A stretch of DNA of 64,000 nt from Ascoidea asiatica (taxonomy: Eukaryota; Ascomycota; Saccharomycetes; Ascoideales; Ascoideaceae): contig BCKQ01000002.1 of NCBI GenBank assembly GCA_001600695.1, positions 310,001 to 374,000 on the forward strand, in the 5' to 3' direction. Position 1 is the first letter of the stretch. Each line of letters begins with the position of its first letter. The translations under genes and the position numbers were made by a program. Below, one piece after another: positions 50,236 through 60,293 of the stretch. The notes beneath the pieces are model-generated. The model did no database searches, had not been told where the DNA came from, and saw nothing but the letters and a program-made list of their open reading frames with translations.

Positions 50236-50738
50236 CTTAAAAAGTATTTATTTTTATTTTCTTATCAGTTTTGAAATGTTGAAATTGAATTTACTGATTA
50301 TTAAATTGTTTAATAGGTTAAATAATAATTCTATGCTTTTATATTGAAAAAGAAGTTGAATTCTAAATTAAGTTACAATTTAAGTAAGAATGAGAAGAGT
50401 TTGAGTAAAATTATGAAATAAGATTAGAATATATCCTGCTCATTTTTATATGAATATATTAAAATATTTTTATTCAAAAGATTAAAAAGTATGAACATTG
50501 AGGTTTCTTATAGCTGACCAAATTAGGTTTAAAAAATGTTTTTAGTGTATTATTTGATTTTTAATATTAGCGTATGGTACAACTGTATTGTGTGCTTTTA
50601 TTGATAGGATCTATTTTACGGATATCTTAGTATTACTTTGTTAACAGTGATCGAAGAATAACGTGAAATGCGATCAAATTGAACAGGATGTTTGTTAGAT
50701 TGTTTGGTAGACATACACTCAGCCGGAAGTCACCATAC

Positions 50739-50744
50739 CACGTG
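50739..50744. promoter_or_regulatory. CACGTG, possible Cbf1 site of MET30
   Basis: CACGTG about 505 bp upstream of the MET30 start, in a GC-richer patch. S. cerevisiae Met4 acts through Cbf1 at CACGTG, and MET30 is a known Met4 target there. Confidence 0.5.
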
Positions 50745-50825
50745 CTTAGCCACCATTTTATCACCCACCGGTTAAGTATTTTATTTATTTAGGACATTTA
50801 TTCAAATTAGGGCGTTATAAATATT

Positions 50826-50831
50826 TGTGGC
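50826..50831. promoter_or_regulatory. TGTGGC, possible Met31/Met32 core
   Basis: TGTGGC is the core of the Met31/Met32 site (AAACTGTGG). It lies 87 bp from the CACGTG, a spacing compatible with a combined sulfur-regulon element. A second near-match (TGTGGT) is at about 50910. Confidence 0.4.
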
Positions 50832-51748
50832 GCATTATCTATTTGCTTTTACAATAATGCGCTGTTTAAATCAGTGCAATTCTGTAGNNTTATTTTTTTT
50901 TTTTTTTTTGTGGTGCGTCATTCTGCTGGAAGTTGTTTAAATCCCGGATTTCTATATTCCGTAAAGAAAGGGTGCTTTTCTTTCCAAGCAGAGAGATCCC
51001 GGCATGGATATAACATTATTATATTGTTTTAAGAACCTGGCCTAGACCAAATTATTTAAGAGTACAATTTAGAAAGATTAATTAAAAGCAAGAAACACAA
51101 GAATATTTCTTGAATGATTACTATATGGTTTCTAGAGAAGAATAGATGCCTATGCTGAAAGATAGATAAATATGGTTAGTAAGTAATTTAGAATTTTAGA
51201 AAAGGACTGAAATGAAAAAACATATAGCACATAATAAAACACTGAAGAACGGGCAAAGTTTTTGATTTGATTAGAATAAAAACCATAAAAAAAAAAAAAT
51301 TAAAGAAGGAAAAGATTATAAGAAATAATTATTTATGAAAGGTTGAAGAGGTTAAAAAATTTAATAAAAAAAATACAAGGGCAAGATAAAAGATGTCAAA
51401 AAAGAAATTATCAAAATTTTGAAAATAAAATTATGAAAGTTGTGAAAGTATAAAAAGTTAATTATAAAAAATAAAATTAAGTTTTTTTTTGAGAAATATG
51501 AAAGATGAAGTAAAATATGAGTAAAGGAAGTGATGATTGTTTGAAAAAGAAATTTTAATGGCTTTAATTAAAGTTGAAGGTAAAATAAATTAAAGAAAGC
51601 AAAAAAGTAAAATAGATAAGAAAAATAGGTAAATAGGTAAATAACAATAAAAAATAGAAACAAAAAAAATAAAGATAAGTAAGTTAAAATTTGATAAGAA
51701 AATGAATAATTAATGATGAACAATGAATTTGAAGAAGATAGATGTATT

Positions 51749-52465
51749 TTAAATTACAATCTCAATATCAAATTCATCACAAGAATCAAAATAATCGGCA
51801 TTATTATTGTTATCATTGCTATCATTATTATAGTTATTATTATAGTTGATATCGTTGTTATTGTTATTATTATTGTTATTCTTATCAATATCACAGTATT
51901 TTCTTTTTCTTTTTAAGCTGGATTTTTCATTTGAAATAATGTTTTTATTATTGTTGTTATTATTGTTATTCTTATTACTTATGTTGGTAAGAGTATTAAC
52001 AATTTTATTATTTGAAAATAAAGAAGAATTTGGAAGATAATTTGAAGTTGAAAAAGAATTTGAAATTGAATTTGAATTTAAAATTTTATTTGAAGAAAAA
52101 TTAAAGTTAAAATCAGAATTAGTTGAAATTGGAGTACAAGGTAATAACATTGAATCACAAGAGCTTAATGAAGAATCTTTTGAATGATAAGAATTTGGAG
52201 TTTCAGTAGTAAAAGAAATAAAAGGAGATTCTAAAAAAGAAGATGAATTATCAGTAATCTCATAGTCTGAAATCAAATTATTTTCATTTTTTTTAACATT
52301 TTTTGATTTATTATTGTTATTGAAATTTGTATTACAATTTAGAGGATGTAATACTGGTTTTTTGGGAGTAATGAAAGAACTTTTTTTATCCGAATTATTA
52401 TTAACGCCAATAATTTTATCTTGAATATTATTAAGATTGGTTTGATTATTATTTGTATTATTCAT
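51749..52465 (-). CDS. hypothetical Asn/Ser-rich low-complexity protein
   Basis: 238 codons from the ATG at 52465, not recognised. Nearly all is Asn/Ser-rich and probably disordered, with three Asn runs. Less biased islands: SSFITPKKPVLHPLN (residues ~30-45), a Ser/Thr-Pro-containing stretch SSCDSMLLPCTPISTNSDFN, a basic KRKRKYCDIDK that could be a nuclear-localisation signal, and an acidic C-terminus. TP sites and a basic cluster would fit a cyclin-dependent-kinase-regulated nuclear factor, but this is only a composition argument. Confidence 0.55.
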   Translation of the reverse strand: MNNTNNNQTNLNNIQDKIIGVNNNSDKKSSFITPKKPVLHPLNCNTNFNNNNKSKNVKKNENNLISDYEITDNSSSFLESPFISFTTETPNSYHSKDSSLSSCDSMLLPCTPISTNSDFNFNFSSNKILNSNSISNSFSTSNYLPNSSLFSNNKIVNTLTNISNKNNNNNNNNKNIISNEKSSLKRKRKYCDIDKNNNNNNNNNDINYNNNYNNDSNDNNNNADYFDSCDEFDIEIVI

Positions 52466-53945
52466 TTCAGAATTTTTTAAAAATGTTTTTATAAGAAGAA
52501 ATTTAAAATTTTTGAAAGTTTTTTTTTGATTTTTTTTTTTTTAATTTTTAATTTTTATAATGATTTATTGAATTAACCTAAAATTGTGAAATAAAAGTCA
52601 TCACTATGAATAAAGGAAAGAAAGATCATATAGATGTATATATCTAAAATGAAAAGCAATATATAAATATATATATTGGCAAAGATAAAGAGATATCTGC
52701 TTTAATTATTTAGTAAGTCTACCTATTGATATCAATATTTATAGGAATATAAACATAGATATAAAAAAATATAAATATAAACAAGAATAAAAGATAAGTT
52801 TTATTGTTTCTGCTTAGAGACAGATAATTAATTATTCTTTTGCATTCGTGCAATATTTTATTACCAATAATAAATTTTAATACAATTTGCAAAAATTCAA
52901 GCAATTTGATACCGATTTCTTACTGCAGTATGTTTTTTGGTATCATGCACTGGCGAGAAAAAGAAGCGAAAGAAAGGTCACCAACACCAACGGTAGAGCG
53001 CACATTTGTGGCGTAGCAGCTTTGCAAAACATTATTGCGTAGAACTGATACGTATAGCTTTTGCGTTGTACCGCATACTTCAGTGTTACGACAGGGTAGA
53101 CACTAAGCCTGCTGCGCGCCATGGCTTTCAGTGCTACCCGGCCCAGTTTGCGCAATGCATTTCGTCCCTGTTTCAAGGATGTCTTTGTGAAATGGGACCT
53201 TGGATTAGTGGTGAGTTGGTGCTGAATTAGTACCGTAGCTCAATACTTTGGTGTTGGTTTGGTGTGAGCAGCGTATTTCCAATTAAACCTCAGCATAGCA
53301 ATCTAAGCTTTGTTAATTAAAGCTTAGCAGCAGAACACCATGGTTACTATCGTGTTTTCTTTTCTTTTCCCTTTTGTTTTCTTTTTCCTTTGTTCCTTTA
53401 CGAATTCGATTTGAAATTCAAATGTATCTTGAGAAAAGAAATGTACTTCTGAGTATATTTATCTTCCAGACAGTTTCCGGGTTAAGTCTAAGTTTATTTC
53501 TTTTTTACATGAAATTGTTGAAAAGGATCCCAGCAATAGCTTCAAGCAACTGTGGATAGGTAATTGAGTAATTACTCGTTTGTTTCTAATTTTGTTTTTC
53601 AAATTGAAACTCATCGCGAGATATGTAACGAAGAAATTTATCTTTGTTTGCAATGCCATGATTTGACCTCCAAAAGTTTATTTCTTGCGAATCTCTAGAC
53701 ATTTAAACTACATTACAGTTGATGAAAAGAAAAAAAGCAGAATTGTGTAATTTATTACTACTCTCTAAGAATAAGTTAAATTGATTTTGAATAAAAGTTA
53801 ATACATAAAAATTGAAATAAAGAAATGAAAATTAATACTAGAAAAAGTTTTACTGTAGAAGACTATTAAACCAAACTATAGCAAATTTAAAAATTTAAGA
53901 AAAACCTATTAGCAAAATAACTGAAAATCATTTTTTAATCAAAAA
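52466..53945. other. 1.5-kb intergenic region
   Basis: AT-rich at both ends with a GC-richer block at about 52930-53340. Short frames across the block on both strands look random. No tRNA T-loop or other RNA signature seen. Confidence 0.55.
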
Positions 53946-55076
53946 TCAGAAATCTTCAGTTTGACCTAATTCAAAGGCATATGCAGTGGCAACTTTTGTA
54001 AATTCAGCAATATGAGTAAAATTTAATCTATCAACTGTATCTTTTGTTGAATGAATAAATCTACTACTTGAATCAAATTCACTTTCAATAAGAAATGAAC
54101 TTGGATATCCAAAATGTGTAGCACTACTATGATCTGAACATGCATATCCACATTCAGTTTCAACATATTCAATTGTTGATATTTCATTTATAACTAATTT
54201 TAAAAAATTTGTTAATCCTTCATTAACATAATCTGTTATAACTCCAATTGAAGGTATTGTTGAACCAGCTGTATATCCAGTCATATCTAATTGAAGCATT
54301 GCAGCAACTTTTTTAGTTCGGGTTGAATATGCTTTAAAAATATCTAAAGAACCTAAACATCCACCTTCTTCTGCTGAATAGAAATGAAATTCAATTGGAT
54401 TTACAAATTCAATATCTTTAGACATTTTTGAAATTAATCTCAAAGATTCTAAAACACTTACAGTACCACTACCATCATCATCAGCTCCTGGTGCTCCAAA
54501 AAAACTTGGAAATAATAAATTTATTGAATCTTGATGAGCTCCAACAACAATTGTATTATCACTTTTACCTGGAATTTTAACAATAATTGAAAATTGTTTC
54601 CAAGAATGATGAAATTCTTCAATTTTAATCTTTGGATTAATATCACTTGAAATTGATTTAATTTTACTTTTTAACCAACTTGCACTTTCTAATCCATAAT
54701 CACTTTTATAATATCTTGTATAAAATGATGTAAATTTAACTAAATTCTCATAAATAGATGATATATTTAAATCCATTAAACTATTCTCAATAATTGTTTT
54801 TTGAGTTATATTTTTTGGAAATTTATAATCTATATTATTAATATTATTATCAGAAGGATTTAAATCAGAAGAAAAATCTAATTCAGTAACATCTAAAAAA
54901 TTAATTTTATTTTTTTTTAAATTAATTTTTTCAATTTCTGTAACAAGAATTGGATCTTCATTTTTCTCAAGTTTAATTAATCTTTTTTCATTACTAAAAT
55001 CATCAAAATTAAAATTTAAAAATGGTAAACTGTTAGAAAAACCAACGAGACAACTTAAAGCTAAAATGAATTTCAT
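53946..55076 (-). CDS. secreted M28-family aminopeptidase, YDR415C-like
   Basis: A 376-residue zinc aminopeptidase of the M28E/Lap1 type, near in length to S. cerevisiae YDR415C. The N-terminus (MKFILALSCLVGFSNSLP) is a signal peptide, followed by a propeptide-like segment to about residue 95. Metal-site motifs appear in order: GAHQDS (His ligand), GADDDGSGT (bridging Asp), AEEGG (catalytic and metal Glu), QLDMTGY (Asp ligand) and FIHSTKDT (His ligand). All key residues are present. Several NxT/S glycosylation sites support secretion or vacuolar delivery. It probably removes N-terminal hydrophobic residues from peptides. Confidence 0.88.
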   Translation of the reverse strand: MKFILALSCLVGFSNSLPFLNFNFDDFSNEKRLIKLEKNEDPILVTEIEKINLKKNKINFLDVTELDFSSDLNPSDNNINNIDYKFPKNITQKTIIENSLMDLNISSIYENLVKFTSFYTRYYKSDYGLESASWLKSKIKSISSDINPKIKIEEFHHSWKQFSIIVKIPGKSDNTIVVGAHQDSINLLFPSFFGAPGADDDGSGTVSVLESLRLISKMSKDIEFVNPIEFHFYSAEEGGCLGSLDIFKAYSTRTKKVAAMLQLDMTGYTAGSTIPSIGVITDYVNEGLTNFLKLVINEISTIEYVETECGYACSDHSSATHFGYPSSFLIESEFDSSSRFIHSTKDTVDRLNFTHIAEFTKVATAYAFELGQTEDF

Positions 55077-55512
55077 TTTTTGAAATGTTCTTCTATAAAA
55101 AGTTCTTGAATTTCAATTGTAAGTATTTTATTCAAATATTAGAATAGTAAATAATAAGAACCAGAAGAGATTTAGTGACGCTAATTAATTTCAAAGATAA
55201 ATAGATTATGCAAAGTTATTAATTATAATGGTGGAAAGATTACTCAATCTAATCCACTATCCTTATTGAATTTCTTAGCCGTAATGATAGAGTCATGTGA
55301 TATTATTACCGACCGTTAACAGTTAACTGTTTATAATTTTTCATCCTCTAGTGGTATGCAAGAATAAAAACAAAGCAAATTTTATTAAAAAGAGCAGAAA
55401 TGACAACATACAACCAAAAAAATTAAATTAGTCCTTGGTATATATTTTTGAGTTCCTTTAATTTAAAATAATAGTTCAAATATTTCTTTTCTAAATAATA
55501 ATAAAGAGTATA
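55077..55512. other. divergent promoter region, aminopeptidase / DBP5
   Basis: A 436-bp region containing TCATGTGA at 55293-55300, a CDEI-like sequence similar to those at 19219 and 39899. Confidence 0.5.
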
Positions 55513-56967
55513 ATGGGTGATAAATCTTCAATGGATGCCAGTGACTTATTATCAAGTCTTTCTTTATCACAATCCAAAAAAAATGCTGATTCAACAGTTG
55601 AACAAAAAGACAAAGTAAACAATGTTGAAGAACCAAAAAAATCTTCTTCGAATAATTCTAATGAAGTATCATTGGAAGATAATAATGATATCAAAAAGAT
55701 ACCTGAATCAAATTTAATATCATCCACTTATGAAGTTAAAGTTAAATTGTCTGATTTACAGGCAGATCCAAATTCTCCTTTATATTCTGTTAAAACCTTT
55801 GAGGAATTAGGATTATCCCCAGAATTATTAAAAGGTTTATATTCTATGAAATATTCCAAACCATCAAAAATTCAAGAAAAAGCCTTACCTTTATTAATCA
55901 ATAATCCTCCAAGAAATTTAATTGGTCAATCACAATCTGGTACAGGAAAAACGGCAGCATTTTCATTAAATATATTAACAAGAGTTGATATAAATGTAAA
56001 TAAAGTTCAATGTATATGCTTATCTCCAGCAAGAGAATTAGCTAGACAAACTTTAGAAGTTATTCAAACAATGGGAAAGTTTACTAAAATAACAACTCAA
56101 TTAATTGTACCAAATTCTTATGATAGAAATTCAAAATTAAATGCCCATGTTTTGGTTGGAACACCAGGAACTTTATTAGAAACTATTCGAAAAAAAATGA
56201 TTGATTTATCTCAATTGAAAGTTTTTGTTTTAGATGAAGCTGATAATATGTTAGATTTATCAGGTTTAGGAGATCAATGTAAAAGAATTAAAAAATTTTT
56301 ACCTGTATCAACTCAATTAGTTTTATTTTCAGCTACATTTCCTGATAAAGTTAGAAAATTCGCTGAAAGATTTGTACCTAATGCGAATTCTCTAGAATTA
56401 AAACATGAAGAATTAAATGTTGAGGCGATAAAACAATTATATATGAATTGTAAAAGTGAAGAACATAAATTTGAAGTATTATGTACTTTATATGGTATAT
56501 TGACCATAGGATCATCAATTATTTTTGTACAAACTAAACAAACAGCAAATAAATTATATTATCAAATGAAAAAAGAAGGTCATTCAATATCATTATTACA
56601 TGGAGATTTAGAAAGTCAAGAAAGAGATAAATTAATTGATAATTTTAGGGAAGGCAGATCAAAAGTCTTAATAACCACAAACGTTTTAAGTAGAGGTATA
56701 GATATACCTTCAGTTTCAATGGTTGTTAATTATGATTTACCTGTTGATAGAAGTGGTAAAGCAGATCCTTCAACATATTTACATAGAATTGGTAGAACTG
56801 GTAGATTTGGTAGAGTTGGTGTTTCTATAAGTTTTGTTCATGATGAAAAATCATTGCATGTATTAGCAGATATCAAACAATATTTTGGTAATATTGAAAT
56901 GACTGAAGTTCCAATAGATGATTTGGAAGAAGTTGAAAAAATTGTCAATAAAGTACTCAAAAATTAA
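55513..56967 (+). CDS. DBP5: DBP5, DEAD-box mRNA-export helicase
   Basis: RNA-dependent ATPase at the cytoplasmic side of the nuclear pore; with Gle1 and InsP6 it remodels exported mRNPs, and it also acts in translation termination. 484 residues, as in yeast (482). An acidic/Ser-rich N-terminal extension precedes both RecA domains. The Q-motif region contains KPSKIQEKALPLLI. Motif I is SQSGTGKT (about 142-149), motif II DEAD at 242-245, motif III SAT (about 273), and motif VI HRIGRTGR (about 424). The GLSPELLKGLYSMKYSKPSKIQ segment is specific to the Dbp5/DDX19 group. Confidence 0.97.
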   Translation: MGDKSSMDASDLLSSLSLSQSKKNADSTVEQKDKVNNVEEPKKSSSNNSNEVSLEDNNDIKKIPESNLISSTYEVKVKLSDLQADPNSPLYSVKTFEELGLSPELLKGLYSMKYSKPSKIQEKALPLLINNPPRNLIGQSQSGTGKTAAFSLNILTRVDINVNKVQCICLSPARELARQTLEVIQTMGKFTKITTQLIVPNSYDRNSKLNAHVLVGTPGTLLETIRKKMIDLSQLKVFVLDEADNMLDLSGLGDQCKRIKKFLPVSTQLVLFSATFPDKVRKFAERFVPNANSLELKHEELNVEAIKQLYMNCKSEEHKFEVLCTLYGILTIGSSIIFVQTKQTANKLYYQMKKEGHSISLLHGDLESQERDKLIDNFREGRSKVLITTNVLSRGIDIPSVSMVVNYDLPVDRSGKADPSTYLHRIGRTGRFGRVGVSISFVHDEKSLHVLADIKQYFGNIEMTEVPIDDLEEVEKIVNKVLKN

Positions 56968-57223
56968 TTCCAAATTTAGGTATAAGACATTAAAATTTTT
57001 TTTTTGGTAATATACAGTATGTTTAATTTATATAATTAGTTATCTTACTTTATTTTAGAATTGTATAATTTAAAATTTCAGTTTTTATTGAAGTAGAAGA
57101 TATTTAATGAAAAGGAATATTTATTAATTTTTTTTTATCTTAAAATCATTCAATAAGTTCTTAATTAATAATTTGTTTAATTACAAGGCTTTTATCGAGA
57201 TTGTAAATTGAATAAAAGTATAT

Positions 57224-57847
57224 TTAAATAGCTTCTTGGAGAACTTTATTAAGTTTGGTGATTTTGGAAGAAACAGATAAATCAACAGTTCTATCAGCAA
57301 CTTCAACAACTAAACCACCTAGGATTTCAGGATTGACTTTATTGACTAATTTAAGAGTTTTACCTTCACCTACAAAAGAAGAAGCGGAAATTGCTTTTTG
57401 AATTCTGTCAAGGTAAGAACTTTTTAAAGGTTCAGAACTTGTAACAGTTGCTTGAATTAAACCATTATGAGCATCATTAAGAATATTAAATTGAGAATAA
57501 ATTGAACTGAAAAGAGATAATCTGTTATTTTGACTTAAAACAGATAATAAATTTGAAACAGTTTTATCTAAAGAAGTTTTATTTGTAATTGTATCAACAA
57601 CAATTTTACGATCATCAGCAGATAAAGCAGGATTTTCTAAAATGGCAACAATTTTTGGATCTTTTTTAATCAAATTTGAAATTGAAGTCAAAGAAGAATA
57701 AGCTTTTTCAATAGAAGATTCTTTTGCAGCAGCAGAATATAAAGCAGTGGCATAAGTACCATCTAAACCAAATAATTGTACTGGAGGTTTAACAGCTCTA
57801 ACGACTTTTGAAAGATGAAATGAACGGGTGAAGATTCTTGAAGCCAT
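57224..57847 (-). CDS. ATP5: ATP5, mitochondrial ATP synthase OSCP subunit
   Basis: Oligomycin-sensitivity-conferring protein, the stalk subunit linking F1 to the peripheral stator. 207 residues (S. cerevisiae 212). A basic N-terminus ([18 protein letters not shown]) is a mitochondrial targeting sequence. [22 protein letters not shown] is the OSCP N-terminal domain signature, and [35 protein letters not shown] is the conserved C-terminal block. It is divergent from RML2, another nuclear gene for a mitochondrial protein, sharing a 591-bp promoter region. Confidence 0.96.
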   Translation of the reverse strand: MASRIFTRSFHLSKVVRAVKPPVQLFGLDGTYATALYSAAAKESSIEKAYSSLTSISNLIKKDPKIVAILENPALSADDRKIVVDTITNKTSLDKTVSNLLSVLSQNNRLSLFSSIYSQFNILNDAHNGLIQATVTSSEPLKSSYLDRIQKAISASSFVGEGKTLKLVNKVNPEILGGLVVEVADRTVDLSVSSKITKLNKVLQEAI

Positions 57848-58438
57848 TGATTAAATATTTAGTAAAATGATGTAAAATTAATAATTAAATGACCAAACTA
57901 CAAATTCTGTTGAGGTTATTTAAATGTTAAAATTTATAGAATTATAAATTCCTTTAATTTCAATTTAGTTAAATCAATATTTTATGATAATTGCAGGCTC
58001 CAAAACCTTTAGACACTCTATTAAGGTTAGCTCTCATAGTACTACAGTAGTTAACTCCAGATCCAGAGGTTAAGATTAACTTGAAAATTAAAATAACCCT
58101 ACGATTGGCTGTTCAGGTGACATTGGTCCAATCACGGCAACCAAATTCCAGCAGAGCTAAGAAAACTCTCCAAAAATCAAGCGCCCCATGGTGGCGTAAA
58201 ATTGTCTTGACCATAGTCACGTGATTTTATTTTAATTTGTTCGAAGAATGGGTGGATTACATAATCCCACCGAAAAACTGAAATATTTTCTTTTTATGAG
58301 GGAGTGAGAAACAGATGTGTTGAATTAAAAGCAGAAGCAGAAGCAGAAAACGAATAGAAATCAGAGTAATAAACAACAGCAAAAGCATCAAGAGCAATTT
58401 TTTCTTTCAGCAGAAACAATATTTCTGATATTAAAAAA
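57848..58438. other. shared promoter region, ATP5 / RML2
   Basis: A 591-bp divergent region with a GC-richer middle (about 58080-58230) and a TCACGTGA palindrome. The RML2 side has GCAGAA repeats at 58330-58350. Confidence 0.6.
58217..58224. promoter_or_regulatory. TCACGTGA palindrome
   Basis: A perfect 8-bp palindrome, the high-affinity Cbf1 site, 222 bp before RML2 and 370 bp before ATP5. Cbf1 has reported roles at respiratory and mitochondrial genes in yeasts. Confidence 0.5.
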
Positions 58439-59779
58439 ATGTTTGCTGCTCGAAAATTGGCAACGTTCACCAGGGCGTCTCCATCCATTGCTTCAAGTAG
58501 TTCACTTTTTGCCCTGTCTTTGTCCTCTTTTTCTAAAATTGCATATCCTTATATTTCTTCAACCTCATTCATCTCAATTCATAGAAATTATGCAACGGTA
58601 AAAGAAAGCAAATCAAAATCAATTTCAGCTTCAATAAGGAGTTCTTCAAAGAATTCTTCAAAAAATTCCACTCAAGCTAGACAAAGAATCAGGCCTCATT
58701 CATCTAATAAGTCTGCAACCTCTAAATCCGCTTTAGAAAATGCTTTACCTCAATTAAATTTGAGTAATTTAAAGATTGTACCAAATAGTTCAGATTTAAC
58801 TGAATTAGAAAAACAGGATCAATTAATACAGAGAAGAAGAAAATTAGCCAAAGAAATTGTTAAATTTAAAAAATATAAACCTACTTCCCCTGGTGTGAGA
58901 TGGTATAGAAAACCAATATATGAATATCTTCATAAAGGGGGGCCTATAAGAAGTTTAACTGTAGCAAAAAAGCAATTTGGCGGTAGAAATAATAGTGGAA
59001 AGATTACTGTCAGACATAGAGGTGGAGGACATAAAAGAAGAACAAGATTAGTAGATTTTTATAGAAAAGAACCAGGTCAACAAACTGTTGTTCGTATAGA
59101 ATATGATCCTGGTAGAACCTCTCATATTGCTTTATTAAAACATTCAACTACTGGAAAACTATCTTATATATTAGCTTGTGATGGTATCAGACCTGGCGAT
59201 ACCCTTGAAAGTTTTAGAAATGGTATTCCTAGTTCTTTGATCAAAGAAATGGGTGGTAAAGTAGATCCTGCTATTTTATCCTCAAAAACTTGCCAAAAGG
59301 GTAATTGCTTACCATTATCAATGATTCCAATTGGTTCCATAGTTCACAGTGTTGGAATGAATAAAAATGGTCCTGCTAAATTTTGCAGAGCTGCAGGTTC
59401 TTATGCAAGATTATTACAAAGATTACCTGAAAAAAAGAAAGCCGTTATTAGATTGCAAAGTGGTGAACAACGTTATGTAGCTTTAGAAAGTTGTGCAACT
59501 CTTGGAATTACTTCAAATACTGCTCATCAATTAGAATCTTGGGGTAAAGCTGGTAGATCAAGATGGAGAGGTATTCGACCAACTGTAAGAGGTTTAGCAA
59601 TGAATAAATGTGATCATCCTCATGGTGGTGGTAGAGGTAAAAAGAAATCAAATAAATTATCAATGTCTCCTTGGGGTACTCTAGCAAAAGGTTTCAAAAC
59701 CAGAAAAGGTAAAAATCAAAATAAAATGAAAGTTAAAGATAGACCAAGAGGTAAATCTCGTAAAGAATTGAGACAATGA
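58439..59779 (+). CDS. RML2: RML2, mitochondrial ribosomal protein uL2m
   Basis: Large-subunit protein at the mitochondrial peptidyl-transferase region. 446 residues versus 393 in S. cerevisiae. The N-terminus is Ser/Arg-rich and basic (targeting sequence plus extension, to about residue 165). The L2 fold follows: [39 protein letters not shown], and the C-terminal block [30 protein letters not shown], which contains the universally conserved His of L2 (MNxxDHPHGGG). No missing key residues. Confidence 0.96.
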   Translation: MFAARKLATFTRASPSIASSSSLFALSLSSFSKIAYPYISSTSFISIHRNYATVKESKSKSISASIRSSSKNSSKNSTQARQRIRPHSSNKSATSKSALENALPQLNLSNLKIVPNSSDLTELEKQDQLIQRRRKLAKEIVKFKKYKPTSPGVRWYRKPIYEYLHKGGPIRSLTVAKKQFGGRNNSGKITVRHRGGGHKRRTRLVDFYRKEPGQQTVVRIEYDPGRTSHIALLKHSTTGKLSYILACDGIRPGDTLESFRNGIPSSLIKEMGGKVDPAILSSKTCQKGNCLPLSMIPIGSIVHSVGMNKNGPAKFCRAAGSYARLLQRLPEKKKAVIRLQSGEQRYVALESCATLGITSNTAHQLESWGKAGRSRWRGIRPTVRGLAMNKCDHPHGGGRGKKKSNKLSMSPWGTLAKGFKTRKGKNQNKMKVKDRPRGKSRKELRQ

Positions 59780-60293
59780 TAAAACTGTGCTTCAATTATG
59801 CTCTATTATGTATATATTTATATATCCAATTATTATTTTAATTCACTTTGTTTTAAATAAATAAGTAGGATATTCATCCAATAACTCTTTGTAAGTTTTA
59901 TAGTCAACTGTATGAGATGTGAGAATTTTAATAATTAGAATCTGATTTTATTCTTGTAGCCTTTAATAATAAATCCGTTTTTATCAAGGTGATTTGTATA
60001 AAGTTATTTTGAAATCGATTACAATTGTCCTGAAAAGACGGGGTTTGGTCATTCTAACTTTCAAAAATAGAACTAACAAATCTAAGAAAAATTTGGCTCT
60101 TGTTCTAAGAAGCAAAAGATATCTTTAATTCTGGTAACTCTTAGTATTGTAAATTAATTAAATCTCAATATTTTGTGCAAATTTTCAACTCAAGCCATTC
60201 TTAGCTTAAAATCAAATAGAAATTGAATTTTGTTACCGATTACCAATATTTCTTGAGTTTTCATCATTAATACTCTTCTTGATTTTTTCAAAA
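59780..60293. other. intergenic region, RML2 / MAK10
   Basis: 514 bp, AT-rich. No box C/D or other RNA signature convincing enough to call. Contains the RML2 3' flank and MAK10 promoter. Confidence 0.5.

Larger units (their letters stand above)
50236..51748. other. MET30 upstream region
   Basis: 1.5 kb with no gene. The MET30-proximal 700 bp carry CACGTG and TGTGGC sites and a two-base N gap at 50888-50889 before a T-run. About 51160-51740 is strongly purine-rich on the plus strand and forms the 3' flank of the low-complexity minus-strand gene. Confidence 0.6.

Noticed and set aside
50888-50889. Two N bases as a biological feature
   Set aside because: Unresolved bases before a long T-run, most likely a sequencing or assembly gap.
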